Shown one piece after another: positions 34,195-42,925 of a DNA stretch of 64,000 bases. This DNA is from JAUIAS01 sp030425395 (GTDB lineage: Bacteria > Pseudomonadota > Alphaproteobacteria > Rhodobacterales > Rhodobacteraceae). The stretch is taken from contig CP121336.1 of assembly GCA_043553855.1 (NCBI GenBank), positions 3,348,001 to 3,412,000 on the forward strand, in the 5' to 3' direction. Both the position numbers and the translations under genes were made by a program. Numbering within the stretch: the stretch's first letter is position 1; each line of letters opens with the position of its first letter. Under the pieces are notes generated by a model. It did not search any database. It was not told the origin of the DNA and was given only the letters and a program-made list of their open reading frames with translations.

Positions 34195-34572
34195 TCAAAA
34201 AACCACCCGCGCCTGATCCGCCCACGGCAATGCCGCGCACTCCGACAACTGGATCACGGTCACGGCCGAAACCTCCCGCCCAAAGACCAACTGTTTCAAC
34301 ACCTCAGGCGCCAGATAGGCCAAGCGAAGCTGCCTGCTGACATGGCGCTCTGCGAGGTTCACGGCGATTGCCAGGTCGCGCACTGTGCTGAACTCTCCGG
34401 CTTCCATCCGCCGCCGCCATGCCCATGCGCGGCCGATGGCCCGCAAGATGTGCGGATCTTGGGCGTTATCCTCGCTGGGCAGGTAATCGGCGGGCGGCAT
34501 GATTTTGGGCCGCCCGTTTTTCTTCCTTACCTTGAGGGGGACGAACACTTGGATGGTGTCGGGCGCGGCCAT
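34195..34572 (-). CDS. Recombinase-associated HTH protein
   Basis: A 125-residue protein resembling the C-terminal domain of large serine recombinases of this clade, here a separate gene: WRRRMEAGEFSTVRDLAIAVNLAERHVSRQLRLAYLAP (in pieces) looks like a helix-turn-helix, and ALPWADQ follows. The start overlaps the recombinase stop by one base (TAATG), so it may be translated as a partner subunit. Confidence 0.65.
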   Translation of the reverse strand: MAAPDTIQVFVPLKVRKKNGRPKIMPPADYLPSEDNAQDPHILRAIGRAWAWRRRMEAGEFSTVRDLAIAVNLAERHVSRQLRLAYLAPEVLKQLVFGREVSAVTVIQLSECAALPWADQARVVF

Positions 34573-35894
34573 TATTCCGCAGCCTCAAGCTGGCGTGGGG
34601 TCATCATCTCCCGCATGACGCCGGCTATCCCGTCGGTGCGAAGATCAATGACGAGGCCCTCAGCGGTCACTGTGACGCGTCGTACAAGCAACTGAATAAT
34701 GCGGGCCTGCTCGCCTGGAAACAGCTGCACCCAGAGTTCCGGAAACTGCTGCAAGGCGGCAATGGCGTCAGCCTCGGGAATGTCATCCCTGTCCAATTTG
34801 CCGATAACCTGTGCTGTGGTTTCAGGGGTGCGAAGGACGCGGCGGATTTCGGTAATGACGGCACCTTCGACTGTATCCGCAGGCAAGCGGCGGGGGATTC
34901 CGTCATCGGGCGTCTCACGGTTTTTCAGAAGGTCCATGGAAACGTAATAGCGATACCGGCGCGCGCCCTTTTTCGTGCTGGAGGGCGTCATCGCAGCGCC
35001 GGTGGCTGTGAATAGCAGCCCCTTCAGAAGCGCAGGCGTCTGTGTCCGGCTGTTGTTCGCCCGCTTGCGGGGGCTTTCCCCCATAATGTCATGCACCTGA
35101 TCCCAGAGCCGGATATCAATGATTGCTTCATGTTCGCCGGGATAGGCCTTGCCCTTGTGCACGGCCTCACCGCGATAGACGCGGTTGTTCAGCAGCCGGT
35201 AGAGGTACCCTTTGTCGATCAAGGAGCCTTGTTTGTTGCGGAACCCGTCGCTGCGCAGTTCCCGCGCCAGCACAGTGGCAGAACCCACCTCGACGAAGCG
35301 CTCAAACACCATGCGCACCTTGGCGGCTTCCTCTTGATTCACCACCAGCTTGCGATCCCGGACATCATAGCCAAGGGGCACATAGCCACCCATCCACATG
35401 CCTTTCATGCGTGACGCTTTCACCTTGTCGCGGATCCGTTCGGCGGTGACCTCACGCTCGAACTGGGCAAAGGACAGCAGAATGTTCAGCGTCAGCCGTC
35501 CCATGGATGTGGTCGTGTTGAACGACTGCGTGACGGAGACAAAGGTGACGCCGTTCCGATCGAACACCTCGACCAGCTTGGAAAAGTCCATCAGTGAGCG
35601 CGACAGGCGGTCGATCTTGTAAACCACGACGACGTCGATCAACCCGTCCTCGATATCGGCCAGTAGCTGCTTCAAGCCCGGGCGCTCAAGGGTACCACCC
35701 GAGATACCGCCATCGTCATATTGGTCACGCACCAGCGCCCAGCCTTCGGACTTCTGGCTGGCGATATACGCTTCGCAGGATTCCCGCTGCGCATGGAGAC
35801 TGTTGAACTCTTGCTCGAGGCCTTCTTCACTGGATTTGCGGGTGTAGATGGCACAGCGCTGGCGGCGGGGCGATTTCGCGGTCATATCCATCAT
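34572..35894 (-). CDS. Serine site-specific recombinase
   Basis: A 440-residue recombinase. N-terminal resolvase domain: catalytic Ser in YTRKSSEEG near residue 19, conserved Arg pattern in DGLIDVVVVYKIDRLSRS and RLTLNILLSFAQFEREVTAERIRDK (in pieces). A Pfam Recombinase-type domain follows (GYVPLGYDVRDRKLVVN ... LRSDGFRNKQGSLIDKGYLYRLLNNR), then a region equivalent to the zinc ribbon but without cysteines. Probably integrates or excises the element. The start overlaps the DUF2924 gene by four bases. Confidence 0.9.
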   Translation of the reverse strand: MMDMTAKSPRRQRCAIYTRKSSEEGLEQEFNSLHAQRESCEAYIASQKSEGWALVRDQYDDGGISGGTLERPGLKQLLADIEDGLIDVVVVYKIDRLSRSLMDFSKLVEVFDRNGVTFVSVTQSFNTTTSMGRLTLNILLSFAQFEREVTAERIRDKVKASRMKGMWMGGYVPLGYDVRDRKLVVNQEEAAKVRMVFERFVEVGSATVLARELRSDGFRNKQGSLIDKGYLYRLLNNRVYRGEAVHKGKAYPGEHEAIIDIRLWDQVHDIMGESPRKRANNSRTQTPALLKGLLFTATGAAMTPSSTKKGARRYRYYVSMDLLKNRETPDDGIPRRLPADTVEGAVITEIRRVLRTPETTAQVIGKLDRDDIPEADAIAALQQFPELWVQLFPGEQARIIQLLVRRVTVTAEGLVIDLRTDGIAGVMREMMTPRQLEAAE

Positions 35895-36346
35895 GCTTCA
35901 CCCCGCTTGCGCTCGCGCAGGCCAAAAAAGCGGTACCCGTTCCACCGCGTGCCCGTGATGGCCCTCGCAACCGCCGAGAGCGACTTGTAGCGTCGGCCGT
36001 CCCATTCGAAGCCTTCGTTCAGAACCGTCACTGTATGGGCGACGCCGTCCCATTCGCGGATCAGCTTGGTGCCCACCACAGGGTTGCGGGGGTCAGCAAT
36101 CTGCGCCTTGCGCGTCAGCGTGCCCTCCACCTCATCGGCCAGAAGATCCAGCATGCGACGTGTTTGCTTGTCAGGGCCGCCGTAGGACAGCTCCTGAATA
36201 CGGTAAGCCAAGCGACCTTGAAGAAAGCTGCGGCTGTTGTTGGGGGCAGGGGCGTTAAACAGCACCTGCCATTCGGCCTTTAGTTCGTTGACAGACATGG
36301 CTTTCAAAGCGGCCAAGCGCGCCAGGACGGGTTCGTATGTGGTCAT
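35891..36346 (-). CDS. DUF2924 protein
   Basis: A 151-residue protein of DUF2924, commonly upstream of serine recombinases in alphaproteobacterial prophage-like elements. Features: AALKAMSVNELKAEWQVLFN and RLAYRIQELSYGG, followed by GTKLIREWDGVAHTV and FEWDGRRYKSLSAVARAITGTRWNGYRFFGL (in pieces). Role unknown; its strict linkage suggests an accessory in recombination or excision. Overlaps the recombinase gene start and the upstream small gene. Confidence 0.85.
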   Translation of the reverse strand: MTTYEPVLARLAALKAMSVNELKAEWQVLFNAPAPNNSRSFLQGRLAYRIQELSYGGPDKQTRRMLDLLADEVEGTLTRKAQIADPRNPVVGTKLIREWDGVAHTVTVLNEGFEWDGRRYKSLSAVARAITGTRWNGYRFFGLRERKRGEA

Positions 36347-36546
36347 GCAGATCTCCTCTGAGTTGGAGTTGCAGTACCGCTCTGTTTGCGCGGGAAGTGT
36401 AGCGAACTGTCTCCGTGTTCAGCCGGTATCGGGGCAATTTTTGCTGAGTGCAGGCGCACAATCGCGCCCGCAAGAATGAGAGCGAGTTCGGAACGTCGCT
36501 CAGCGGTTGACATTTTGTCAGGATGTAGTGGGTTGGGGCGTTTCAT
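36343..36546 (-). CDS. Small protein linked to DUF2924/recombinase
   Basis: A 67-residue protein with LHPDKMSTAERRSELALILAGAIVRLHS (pieces), a sequence pattern that accompanies DUF2924-recombinase modules. It ends with four-base overlap on the DUF2924 gene. Unknown function; assignment rests on linkage. Confidence 0.6.
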   Translation of the reverse strand: MKRPNPLHPDKMSTAERRSELALILAGAIVRLHSAKIAPIPAEHGDSSLHFPRKQSGTATPTQRRSA

Positions 36547-36670
36547 GGAATAGCAGGCTCCTTGGCTCTGCTATTCCATTACTCACCGCCGCAGAAAAAT
36601 GTCTCAGGCGGACGTGACATCGACGACGGTGCCAAGTGCTACGACCGGTGGGGATGACCTGCCGCCAGAC
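36547..36670. other. Short gap 36547-36670
   Basis: No gene or clear structure noticed between the small recombinase-linked gene and the DUF3127 gene. Confidence 0.4.
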
Positions 36671-37024
36671 TCAAAATGGTATTTCGTCATCATATGGATT
36701 TGGGGACCCATGCGCTGCGCTGTTCCCTTGCGACTGGGATGCGCTTTCATATTCCGTGCTACCATCTCGAGATACCTTCCAAGCCTTGACGTCTGTGTAC
36801 CAACGGCCGTTGAACTCCCTACTCTCGAGATCGACTGATACCGTGACGTTGTCGCCTTGTTTGATCTGGAATTGATCGATTTTGTCACCCCAGGCCATGA
36901 AACAGACCTTCTTCGGGTATTGACCGACGGTCTCCAAAATATATTCTTGCTTGCGCCATGTCCCATTGGCGGACTGCCCCGATTTTTCGGGCAAGATATC
37001 TATGATATTCCCACTCACTTCCAT
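36671..37024 (-). CDS. DUF3127 OB-fold protein with SSB-like C-terminal tail
   Basis: A 117-residue protein (ATG 37024; upstream TTG gives six extra residues). It fits DUF3127: strand pattern MEVSGNIIDILPEK, GTWRKQEYILETVGQYPKKVCFMAWGDKIDQF (pieces) and FNGRWYTDVKAWKVSR. The C-terminus is SPNPYDDEIPF, closely like the acidic tip of bacterial SSB. DUF3127 is, from memory, mostly known from Bacteroidota, so its presence here points to transfer. A likely single-strand DNA-binding role in the mobile element. Confidence 0.8.
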   Translation of the reverse strand: MEVSGNIIDILPEKSGQSANGTWRKQEYILETVGQYPKKVCFMAWGDKIDQFQIKQGDNVTVSVDLESREFNGRWYTDVKAWKVSRDGSTEYESASQSQGNSAAHGSPNPYDDEIPF

Positions 37025-37106
37025 TGGCACAACCTTTTTCAAACAACGTCAGTTTTTTGTCTCGGAGCCAGTACATGGTACTTGCCGCATATTGTCAAAG
37101 TACGGG

Positions 37107-37775
37107 CTACATCTCCCGACCGCACCAGCGAACACGGCCGACGATGTTGATCTCATCTGCCAGGCATTCGTAGGGGGAATATTGGGGGTTGTCCGACAGG
37201 ATCCGGATGTGGGCGGGGTCGCTCAAGGGCACATACTCAAGTCGTTTGGCCACGAGACCCATACCGTCATGCAGGACAAACACGCCCGGCGGCTTGGGGC
37301 CGCGTTGGTTGAGGTCAACGAGAACTGTGTCCCCATCAAGCAAGGTTGGGGTCATGCTGTCACCTTCCACGGCCATGACTCGCAACATTGACGGCGCGGC
37401 CTTCAGACGGTCCCGGATCCACGCGCGTCGGAAATGGTAGTCGCGCCCGCGCGAGGGCTCCACGTCGACCAATGCCCCGCCGCCCATGGAGGGTCGTGCC
37501 TTTACAGATTGGATTGCGACGAAATCGTTGTTGTAGTCTTCCGTGATGGGGTCATCGCCATCGATGGTGCCTTTTCCCGTTAACAGCCATTCCGGGCTGA
37601 CCAGAACCACCTCGGCAATTCGCGTCAACCTTTCCACGCTTGGGGTCAGAGAGCGCCCCCTGAGGATGTCATAGACGAAGGATCGGTTGACGTCTGCCGC
37701 TCGTGCGACCTCGGCCACGGACATGCCCAGTTGCCGGATTCTGGCCCGCAGGCGTTCACTGATTGAGATGGACAT
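37107..37775 (-). CDS. CI-like repressor with S24 peptidase domain
   Basis: A 222-residue phage-type repressor. N-terminal HTH (RIRQLGMSVAEVARAADVNRSFVYDILRGRS, in pieces) and a C-terminal S24/LexA-type peptidase: catalytic Ser in VEGDSMTPTLLDGDTV near residue 140 and Lys in GLVAKRLEY near residue 180. ATG 37775 chosen (MSISISERL). It is divergent from the 37894 gene, whose promoter contains a LexA box, so the switch may be SOS-sensitive through RecA-promoted self-cleavage, as for lambda CI. Confidence 0.88.
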   Translation of the reverse strand: MSISISERLRARIRQLGMSVAEVARAADVNRSFVYDILRGRSLTPSVERLTRIAEVVLVSPEWLLTGKGTIDGDDPITEDYNNDFVAIQSVKARPSMGGGALVDVEPSRGRDYHFRRAWIRDRLKAAPSMLRVMAVEGDSMTPTLLDGDTVLVDLNQRGPKPPGVFVLHDGMGLVAKRLEYVPLSDPAHIRILSDNPQYSPYECLADEINIVGRVRWCGREM

Positions 37776-37853
37776 TTTTATCCCCGAATTAGTCCCCAAG
37801 TAACTTAGCAATGTGGAAAAAACTGGATTGTTCAGGAAAGGTCAAGAGATTAA

Positions 37854-37868
37854 GAACAAATTGAGAAC
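37854..37868. promoter_or_regulatory. LexA (SOS) box, GAAC-N7-GAAC
   Basis: GAAC at 37854-37857 and GAAC at 37865-37868, separated by AAATTGA, 25 bases before ATG 37894. This direct repeat is the known alphaproteobacterial LexA site form. It suggests SOS control of the 37894 gene, and possibly of the repressor gene that shares the region. Confidence 0.7.
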
Positions 37869-37893
37869 AGTATTTTGAGGAAAGGGCGAATCC

Positions 37894-38592
37894 ATGTTGG
37901 TCGAGAGAGAGTGTTTTGAGCTGACGGAGGTCGCCGATGAACTTGGTCTCAAGGATCCAGTCATTCGGGAGCTCGTCTGGTCTGGGAAGCTCAGGATCTG
38001 CATCCGATTGGTGTCGCAGCAGGTCGAACGCTTCTACTGGGAGGAAATCGACCATAATGAACATGTCTATGTGCCCCTGGGCAAAAAATGGGTGAATACC
38101 CTCGCACAGTTATCGACGGCCGATGCGTATCGCCTCGTGCGAAGCGGCGAGGTCGCCGCCTGTACTGTTGAGCTGCCGGAGGGGGTCTTTGCGGATCTGC
38201 GTGAAGGGGATGGGTTGCGTCTGGGAAGAGTGGATGCCCTGGTGACACGGGCAAATCTTCAGGCGTTGAGGCACACTGTAGGCAATACTGTGGAGCCTGA
38301 GAGAAAAGTTGATATTGATTTCAGATACTTCGAATTCAACGGGATGACGTTTTCCTTTTCGCACACGCAAGCGAAAGCTCTGAAATACATGAGTGAACAG
38401 GACAGAAAAGGCGTAAGTGAACTTCAATATCTCGAAATCCTCGACGCCGCCGGGTCGAGTTCGCAGCGTATGGCGAGCCTTTTCAGTCGGCATCCTGGTT
38501 GGAAGCGTCTTTTGGTGATCGTGCCTGGTCGCCGCGGGTATTATAAACTCGCACCCGACTTCCAGGACTGGCTGCGCCGGGTTTCTCTCTAG
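37894..38592 (+). CDS. Hypothetical protein, probable DNA-binding, SOS-box preceded
   Basis: A 232-residue protein (GAGGAAAGG ribosome site). The N-terminus LTEVADELGLKDPVIRELVWSGKLRI looks like a MerR/excisionase-type HTH with a turn at GLKDP. The C-terminal half (residues 140-225) contains LQYLEILDAAGSSSQRMASLFSRHPGWKRLLV. No family recognised. It is divergent from the CI-like repressor. Terminator follows at 38620. Confidence 0.6.
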   Translation: MLVERECFELTEVADELGLKDPVIRELVWSGKLRICIRLVSQQVERFYWEEIDHNEHVYVPLGKKWVNTLAQLSTADAYRLVRSGEVAACTVELPEGVFADLREGDGLRLGRVDALVTRANLQALRHTVGNTVEPERKVDIDFRYFEFNGMTFSFSHTQAKALKYMSEQDRKGVSELQYLEILDAAGSSSQRMASLFSRHPGWKRLLVIVPGRRGYYKLAPDFQDWLRRVSL

Positions 38593-38619
38593 CCCGCAGA
38601 CACGAGCGCCACGTAAGTC

Positions 38620-38645
38620 GCCCACCGAATCCCGGTGGGCTTTTT
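38620..38645 (+). terminator. Rho-independent terminator after 37894 gene
   Basis: GCCCACCG stem (38620-38627), 5-base loop, CGGTGGGC (38633-38640), then TTTTT. Terminates the 37894 transcript. Confidence 0.85.
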
Positions 38646-38859
38646 GTTGCCAGAATGATGGCACGATTCGTATGCACTCGGGTTGCATTTGGTATGCGCC
38701 GGTATGTTCCGGTTTGCGTTCGTATGCTGGGCCGGTGTAGCGCCAAAATTCTCCTTTGAAATCAGCCTCTGAAAAAAACGTCGTTTACATCCCAACTGTG
38801 GGACGACCGCATACCGGGCGTTTGGCATCACTTCGTCATCAACAGTGACGGAGAACGCC

Positions 38860-39453
38860 ATGAGCCAGAACAATTCCATCCAAGACAAACATACCGTGCC
38901 GCTGGCGGAAGCCGACCGCGGTCTGTCGGCCGAAGATATTTGCCAAATCATCCATCTCGCTGGTCGGGAGGGAACCCGGCTGCAGCGCAAGCTCGGGTTT
39001 TCCAAACAGGACGCGGAAGACTTCCGGCAGGATATCCTGGTCGATCTCTTCGCTCGGCTGAAGCATTTCGACCCCGCTCGGGGGCAGTTCGGTGCTTTCG
39101 CAAAAACAGTCATGCGCCACCAAGCCAGCCGGTTGGCGAAGCGTCACTGCGACCGCCTGACCGCCCAAGGCGGGGCAATGCTGCCCTTGGAGGCAATCAC
39201 AGGTGCCGCCGCGTATCACGCGTCAGTTTCATCAGAACTGCCTGATGACCAGCTTGCGCTGCAAACGGCGCTGAAATCCCTCTACCCGAGCGATCGTCGG
39301 TTTTGCCGCGCCCTGTCCCAGCACCCTGTCGCTGAACTGACGCAGGCCGGCTTTGGCAGCCGATCAAGCATCTATCGCCGCATTCGCCGCCTCCGACCCC
39401 ACCTCGTCATCTCCGGCTTTGGCCCGGGGTGGGACGGTTTTGTGCGGGCATGA
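38860..39453 (+). CDS. Sigma-70-family (ECF-like) factor
   Basis: A 197-residue protein with a region-2-like block (QDAEDFRQDILVDLFARLKHFDPARGQFGAFAKTVMRHQA in pieces) and a C-terminal HTH-like RSSIYRRIRRLRPHLV. ATG 38860 follows GACGGAGAA. It may direct transcription of the element's own genes at 39481-41177. The gap 38646-38859 shows no gene. Confidence 0.7.
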   Translation: MSQNNSIQDKHTVPLAEADRGLSAEDICQIIHLAGREGTRLQRKLGFSKQDAEDFRQDILVDLFARLKHFDPARGQFGAFAKTVMRHQASRLAKRHCDRLTAQGGAMLPLEAITGAAAYHASVSSELPDDQLALQTALKSLYPSDRRFCRALSQHPVAELTQAGFGSRSSIYRRIRRLRPHLVISGFGPGWDGFVRA

Positions 39454-39480
39454 GTAATGGACAAAAAGGAGGTCATTAAA

Positions 39481-39816
39481 ATGCGCAAGCGCCCCACATC
39501 CATCACCCGTCAAAAGTCGCCCATCAGCGAGATTCAGTTCTGCGCTTGGGTGGCGCAGGCCTTGCCGGGCGACCGTCTGGAATACCACCGCGGTCATCTC
39601 GCGGTGGATGCCGACAAGGTCACGTCCGATTTGGACCTGAATGCCCGTGTCGAACTGGCATGTCTACGTGACCGTGCCTTCTGGAGCGAAGGGACCGGTC
39701 TCGTGCATCTCGTTCAAGAGCGCCTGGGCCCAGACCTGTTTTCCTACCTTGCCATCGCACGTCCCAAGACATCCCGCACCGAACAGGCCGTCAAGCAGCT
39801 TGCTGCGGCCGCCTGA
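39481..39816 (+). CDS. Small hypothetical phage/ICE protein
   Basis: A 111-residue protein; the start is ATG 39481 because AAGGAGGT sits 8 bases upstream (an upstream in-frame ATG at 39457 lacks one). It contains FCAWVAQALPGDRLEYHRGHLAV. Similar small proteins precede the 39841-type genes in alphaproteobacterial phages and elements. Function unknown. Confidence 0.6.
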   Translation: MRKRPTSITRQKSPISEIQFCAWVAQALPGDRLEYHRGHLAVDADKVTSDLDLNARVELACLRDRAFWSEGTGLVHLVQERLGPDLFSYLAIARPKTSRTEQAVKQLAAAA

Positions 39817-39840
39817 TCCCCCACCCAGAAAGGAATTCCG

Positions 39841-40329
39841 ATGACCTATCCCCAAAACACCCCGAGCGTGGATGACATGCTCAATATGCAGACTGGTGAA
39901 CTGGCGCAGATGCCGGTGGAATTGCTGGCCAGCTTGCAGGCCGAACTGGCGCACGCAACCACGCAGCTGAGATCTGCTACTGCGCGTTTCAACACAGCCC
40001 TTGAGGTGCGTTATGCCACCCGCGCCTCGGACGCCCGCCGCGCTTGTGGCAAGGACACTGGCACCGTGCGGCTGGTCGATGGTGATTACACCGTGGTCGC
40101 CGATCTGCCCAAACGTGTTGATTGGGACCAGGAGAAGCTGGCGCAGATTGCAGCCAACATCGCCGATGGCGGCGAAGACCCGGCCGAGTTCATCGACAGC
40201 AAGCTGGCCGTCTCGGAGCGCAAATACGGTGCGCTTCCTGAGGCTTGGCGCAAGGGCTTCGAGCCGGCGCGCACGGTGAAAGTGGGCGCGCTGAAGGTCT
40301 CTCTGGAGCCAACGGAGGCGCGGAAATGA
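39841..40329 (+). CDS. Phage-type hypothetical protein
   Basis: A 162-residue protein with a helical first half (QMPVELLASLQAELAHATTQLRSATARFNTALEVRY in pieces) and VDWDQEKLAQIAANIADGGEDPAEFIDSKLAVSERKYGALPEAW later. Common in Rhodobacterales prophages. Its stop overlaps the start of the next gene (ATGA at 40326). Confidence 0.7.
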   Translation: MTYPQNTPSVDDMLNMQTGELAQMPVELLASLQAELAHATTQLRSATARFNTALEVRYATRASDARRACGKDTGTVRLVDGDYTVVADLPKRVDWDQEKLAQIAANIADGGEDPAEFIDSKLAVSERKYGALPEAWRKGFEPARTVKVGALKVSLEPTEARK

Positions 40330-41177
40330 CCGCGCTCGCCCCAATCCCCTTGGTCGGTGAGAACCTTCCCGGTTTGATTGATCGTGCCGCCACGATGTTG
40401 GCCAGCGCCAAGACAGCGGCGGAAGTGCTCGAAGCCCGTGAAGCAGCAGGCCTAGCCTATGATGTCGCCAAACGGGCCGCGCGGCTCAAAAACGCAAAAG
40501 CCGCCCATGATGATCTCGTGGCTGCCGCTCACCGCGCGCAGGCTGATGCCCTCGAAATTGAAGCGGCTGCCAAGCGGCGTCTCGTGGATGAGTATGATGC
40601 CGCGCAAGAGCGTGGTGAAATTGCCCGGTTGGGGACCAATCAGTCGGATTTGGGTGTTTCTGGCGGGAACACCCGGCCTTCGACCGCTGCTGATATCGGG
40701 CTTTCGCGCAAAGCCATACATGATGCGCGCCTGATCCGCGACGCCGAAGCCGCCGACCCCGGCTTGGTGCGCCGCACCCTGGATGAACGCCTTGAACGTG
40801 GCGAAGAACCGACACGATCTGCGGTCCGCCGTGCGGCAGAGGATCGTCTTCAACGCTCGCTCGACCGGCTGCAGCGCATTCATGAAAGCGTCCGCCGCCT
40901 CGAGGAAAACCGCCCGCCGCCGCTGACGCCGGAGATGCGGGCGCGCCAGATCGCGGTGTTTGGGACGCAAGAGGACCGCGCGATCTGCGGCCGGATCGAT
41001 GAGATCATCGAACGCATCGATGAACAGCCAAGCCCTCTCGAAGCGGTGCGCCGCGTTCCACCCGCGTCTCGCCATGCCATCGATACCGCGCCGATCCGAC
41101 GCGCGGCGGTCTGGCTCACCGACTTCAGCACCCTTTACGAACAGGAGGTCCAAAATGGGACAAATGCGACTGAATGA
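40326..41177 (+). CDS. Phage-type coiled-coil protein
   Basis: A 283-residue, helix-rich protein with LASAKTAAEVLEAREAAGLAYDVAKRAARLKNA and HDARLIRDAEAADPGLVRRTLDER (pieces), a region rich in Arg/Glu and ending in QEVQNGTNATE. Likely ParB-associated or replication-related phage protein; not certain. The truncated gene beginning at 41155 overlaps its end, and the IS21 left end follows at 41208. Confidence 0.65.
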   Translation: MTALAPIPLVGENLPGLIDRAATMLASAKTAAEVLEAREAAGLAYDVAKRAARLKNAKAAHDDLVAAAHRAQADALEIEAAAKRRLVDEYDAAQERGEIARLGTNQSDLGVSGGNTRPSTAADIGLSRKAIHDARLIRDAEAADPGLVRRTLDERLERGEEPTRSAVRRAAEDRLQRSLDRLQRIHESVRRLEENRPPPLTPEMRARQIAVFGTQEDRAICGRIDEIIERIDEQPSPLEAVRRVPPASRHAIDTAPIRRAAVWLTDFSTLYEQEVQNGTNATE

Positions 41178-41207
41178 CGTTGTCGCCGAGATAGTCGGCG
41201 AAGTGAT
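41155..41207 (+). pseudogene. 5' fragment of a gene cut by the IS21 element
   Basis: ATG 41155 with AGGAGGT upstream begins a frame (MGQMRLNDVVAEIVGEV, 17 codons) that runs straight into the IS left end at 41208. It resembles the start of a phage-type gene cut by the insertion; beyond 41208 the sequence is IS. Confidence 0.65.
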
Positions 41208-41374
41208 TGCGTATTCCACGCGCATTTGGCCACCCGTTCCACGAGGACTTGGCCACCTATTCCATGAACACTTGGCCACCTGTTCCACGGGGACTTTGTC
41301 ACCCCAGGATAGGGGGTCTGTGAGGCAATCTAATCGTGCCTATTCTGCAGCCTTTGAGGTTGCAGGAGGGCGAG

Positions 41375-42910
41375 ATGGAAAGGTTGCCGATGCGCAAGAT
41401 CAAGGATGTTTTGCGGCTGTACGCTGCGGGTTTGTCGGACCGTAAGATTGCGGTCAGCCTCGGCGTTGGCCGTGGTTCTGTCCGGAATTATCGGGAACGC
41501 GCCAAGGATGCCGGTCTGTGCTGGCCTGATGTTGCGGATGTAGACGACGCCGTGCTGGAGCGGCAGCTCTTCACGCAAACGACATCGCTGGACGCTCCGC
41601 GCTTTGCCGAACCCGACTGGAGCCAGATCGCCCGCGAGCTGAAGAAACGGGGCGTGAGCCTGCAGTTGCTATGGGAGGAATACCGAGCCGATCATCCTGA
41701 TGACGGCTACGGCTACTCGGCCTATTGCCAGCGGTATCGCGCGTGGTCGAAGCGATTGTCACCAGCGATGCGACAGCGCCATGTCGCGGGCGAGAAGATG
41801 TTTGTCGACTATTCCGGCCTACGCATGGCGGTAACGGACCCGGCCACCGGCGCGGAGACGCCGGTCGAGGTGTTTGTCGCGGTTCTTGGTGCGTCGAACT
41901 ACGCCTATGTCGAGGCCAGCTGGAGCCAGAGCCTGCCAGACTGGATCGGGGCGCATGTCCGGGCGTTTGAATATTTCGGCGGCGTACCAGCGACGATCGT
42001 GTCGGATAATCTCAAATCGGCTGTAATCCGGGCCTGTTTTCACGAACCGACCATCAACCGCAGCTACACTGATCTCGCGCGGCACTATGGCACCGCGATC
42101 CTTCCCGCGAGGCCGTACAAGCCCAAAGATAAAGCGAAGGTGGAAAGCGCCGTGCTTTTGGTCCAGCGCTGGATTGTGGCCAAGCTGCGCAACCGGACGT
42201 TCTTTTCGCTGGCGGAACTGAACGCTGCCATCCGCGAGGCGCTTGCCCAAATGAACGCCCGCGTCAGCCGCCATCTGGGCGCCTCGCGCCAGCAGCTGTT
42301 CGACACCGTGGAAAAGCCCGCGCTCATGCCCTTGCCACCTACACGCCATGTACATGCGGACTGGCAAAAGGTCACCGTGCGACCCGACTATCACATCCGC
42401 ATTCAGGATCATTTCTATTCGGTTCCAAATCGACTGATCGGGGAGGCGCTGTGGGTCCGCATCACATCAGACACCGTCGAAGCCTTTCACCGCGGTCGGC
42501 GCATGGCCAGCCATCAGCGCGCAAGTCCGGGGGATCGCGGGACCACCACCGTCCGGACGCATATGCCACCCCATCACCGCCACTATGCCGACATGTCCAT
42601 CGAAAAGCTGCAAGCCAGGGCGCAGGCCATCGGCCCCAATGTGGCCACCGTGATCGACGTGATCGTCCGGGACAAACCCCGTCCCGATCACGGCATCCGC
42701 GCAGGTCTCGGTGTTCTCCAGTTGGAACGCGGTTGTGGAGCGGAACGGCTGGATGCCGCCTGCGCCCGGGCACTCGTGCTGAATGCCTGTTCGCTCAAAT
42801 CAATCACCTCGATCCTGTCCAACCGTCTGGAAGACCAGCCTGTCGATGCCGCACCTGATGCACCCCCCATCGCCCACGGCAATATCCGTGGCCCCAAGTA
42901 TTTTCACTGA
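41375..42910 (+). CDS. istA: IS21 transposase IstA
   Basis: A 511-residue transposase: N-terminal HTH (IKDVLRLYAAGLSDRKIAVSLGVGRGSVRNY in pieces), then the DDE core with FVDYSGLRMAV, a SDNLKSAV Asp, and Glu in KDKAKVES. The start at ATG 41375 follows AGGAGGG; the in-frame GTG at 41336 lacks such a site. Full length for the family. Confidence 0.9.
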   Translation: MERLPMRKIKDVLRLYAAGLSDRKIAVSLGVGRGSVRNYRERAKDAGLCWPDVADVDDAVLERQLFTQTTSLDAPRFAEPDWSQIARELKKRGVSLQLLWEEYRADHPDDGYGYSAYCQRYRAWSKRLSPAMRQRHVAGEKMFVDYSGLRMAVTDPATGAETPVEVFVAVLGASNYAYVEASWSQSLPDWIGAHVRAFEYFGGVPATIVSDNLKSAVIRACFHEPTINRSYTDLARHYGTAILPARPYKPKDKAKVESAVLLVQRWIVAKLRNRTFFSLAELNAAIREALAQMNARVSRHLGASRQQLFDTVEKPALMPLPPTRHVHADWQKVTVRPDYHIRIQDHFYSVPNRLIGEALWVRITSDTVEAFHRGRRMASHQRASPGDRGTTTVRTHMPPHHRHYADMSIEKLQARAQAIGPNVATVIDVIVRDKPRPDHGIRAGLGVLQLERGCGAERLDAACARALVLNACSLKSITSILSNRLEDQPVDAAPDAPPIAHGNIRGPKYFH

Positions 42911-42925
42911 GAAAGAGAGGAAACC

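Noticed and set aside
36386..36420. GAAC-N9-GTTC as a second LexA site
   Set aside because: Spacing is nine, and it is inverted and inside a coding gene, unlike the GAAC-N7-GAAC form.
37789..38064. 91-codon - strand frame overlapping the 37894 gene
   Set aside because: Lies antisense to a well-supported + strand gene with good ribosome site and LexA box.
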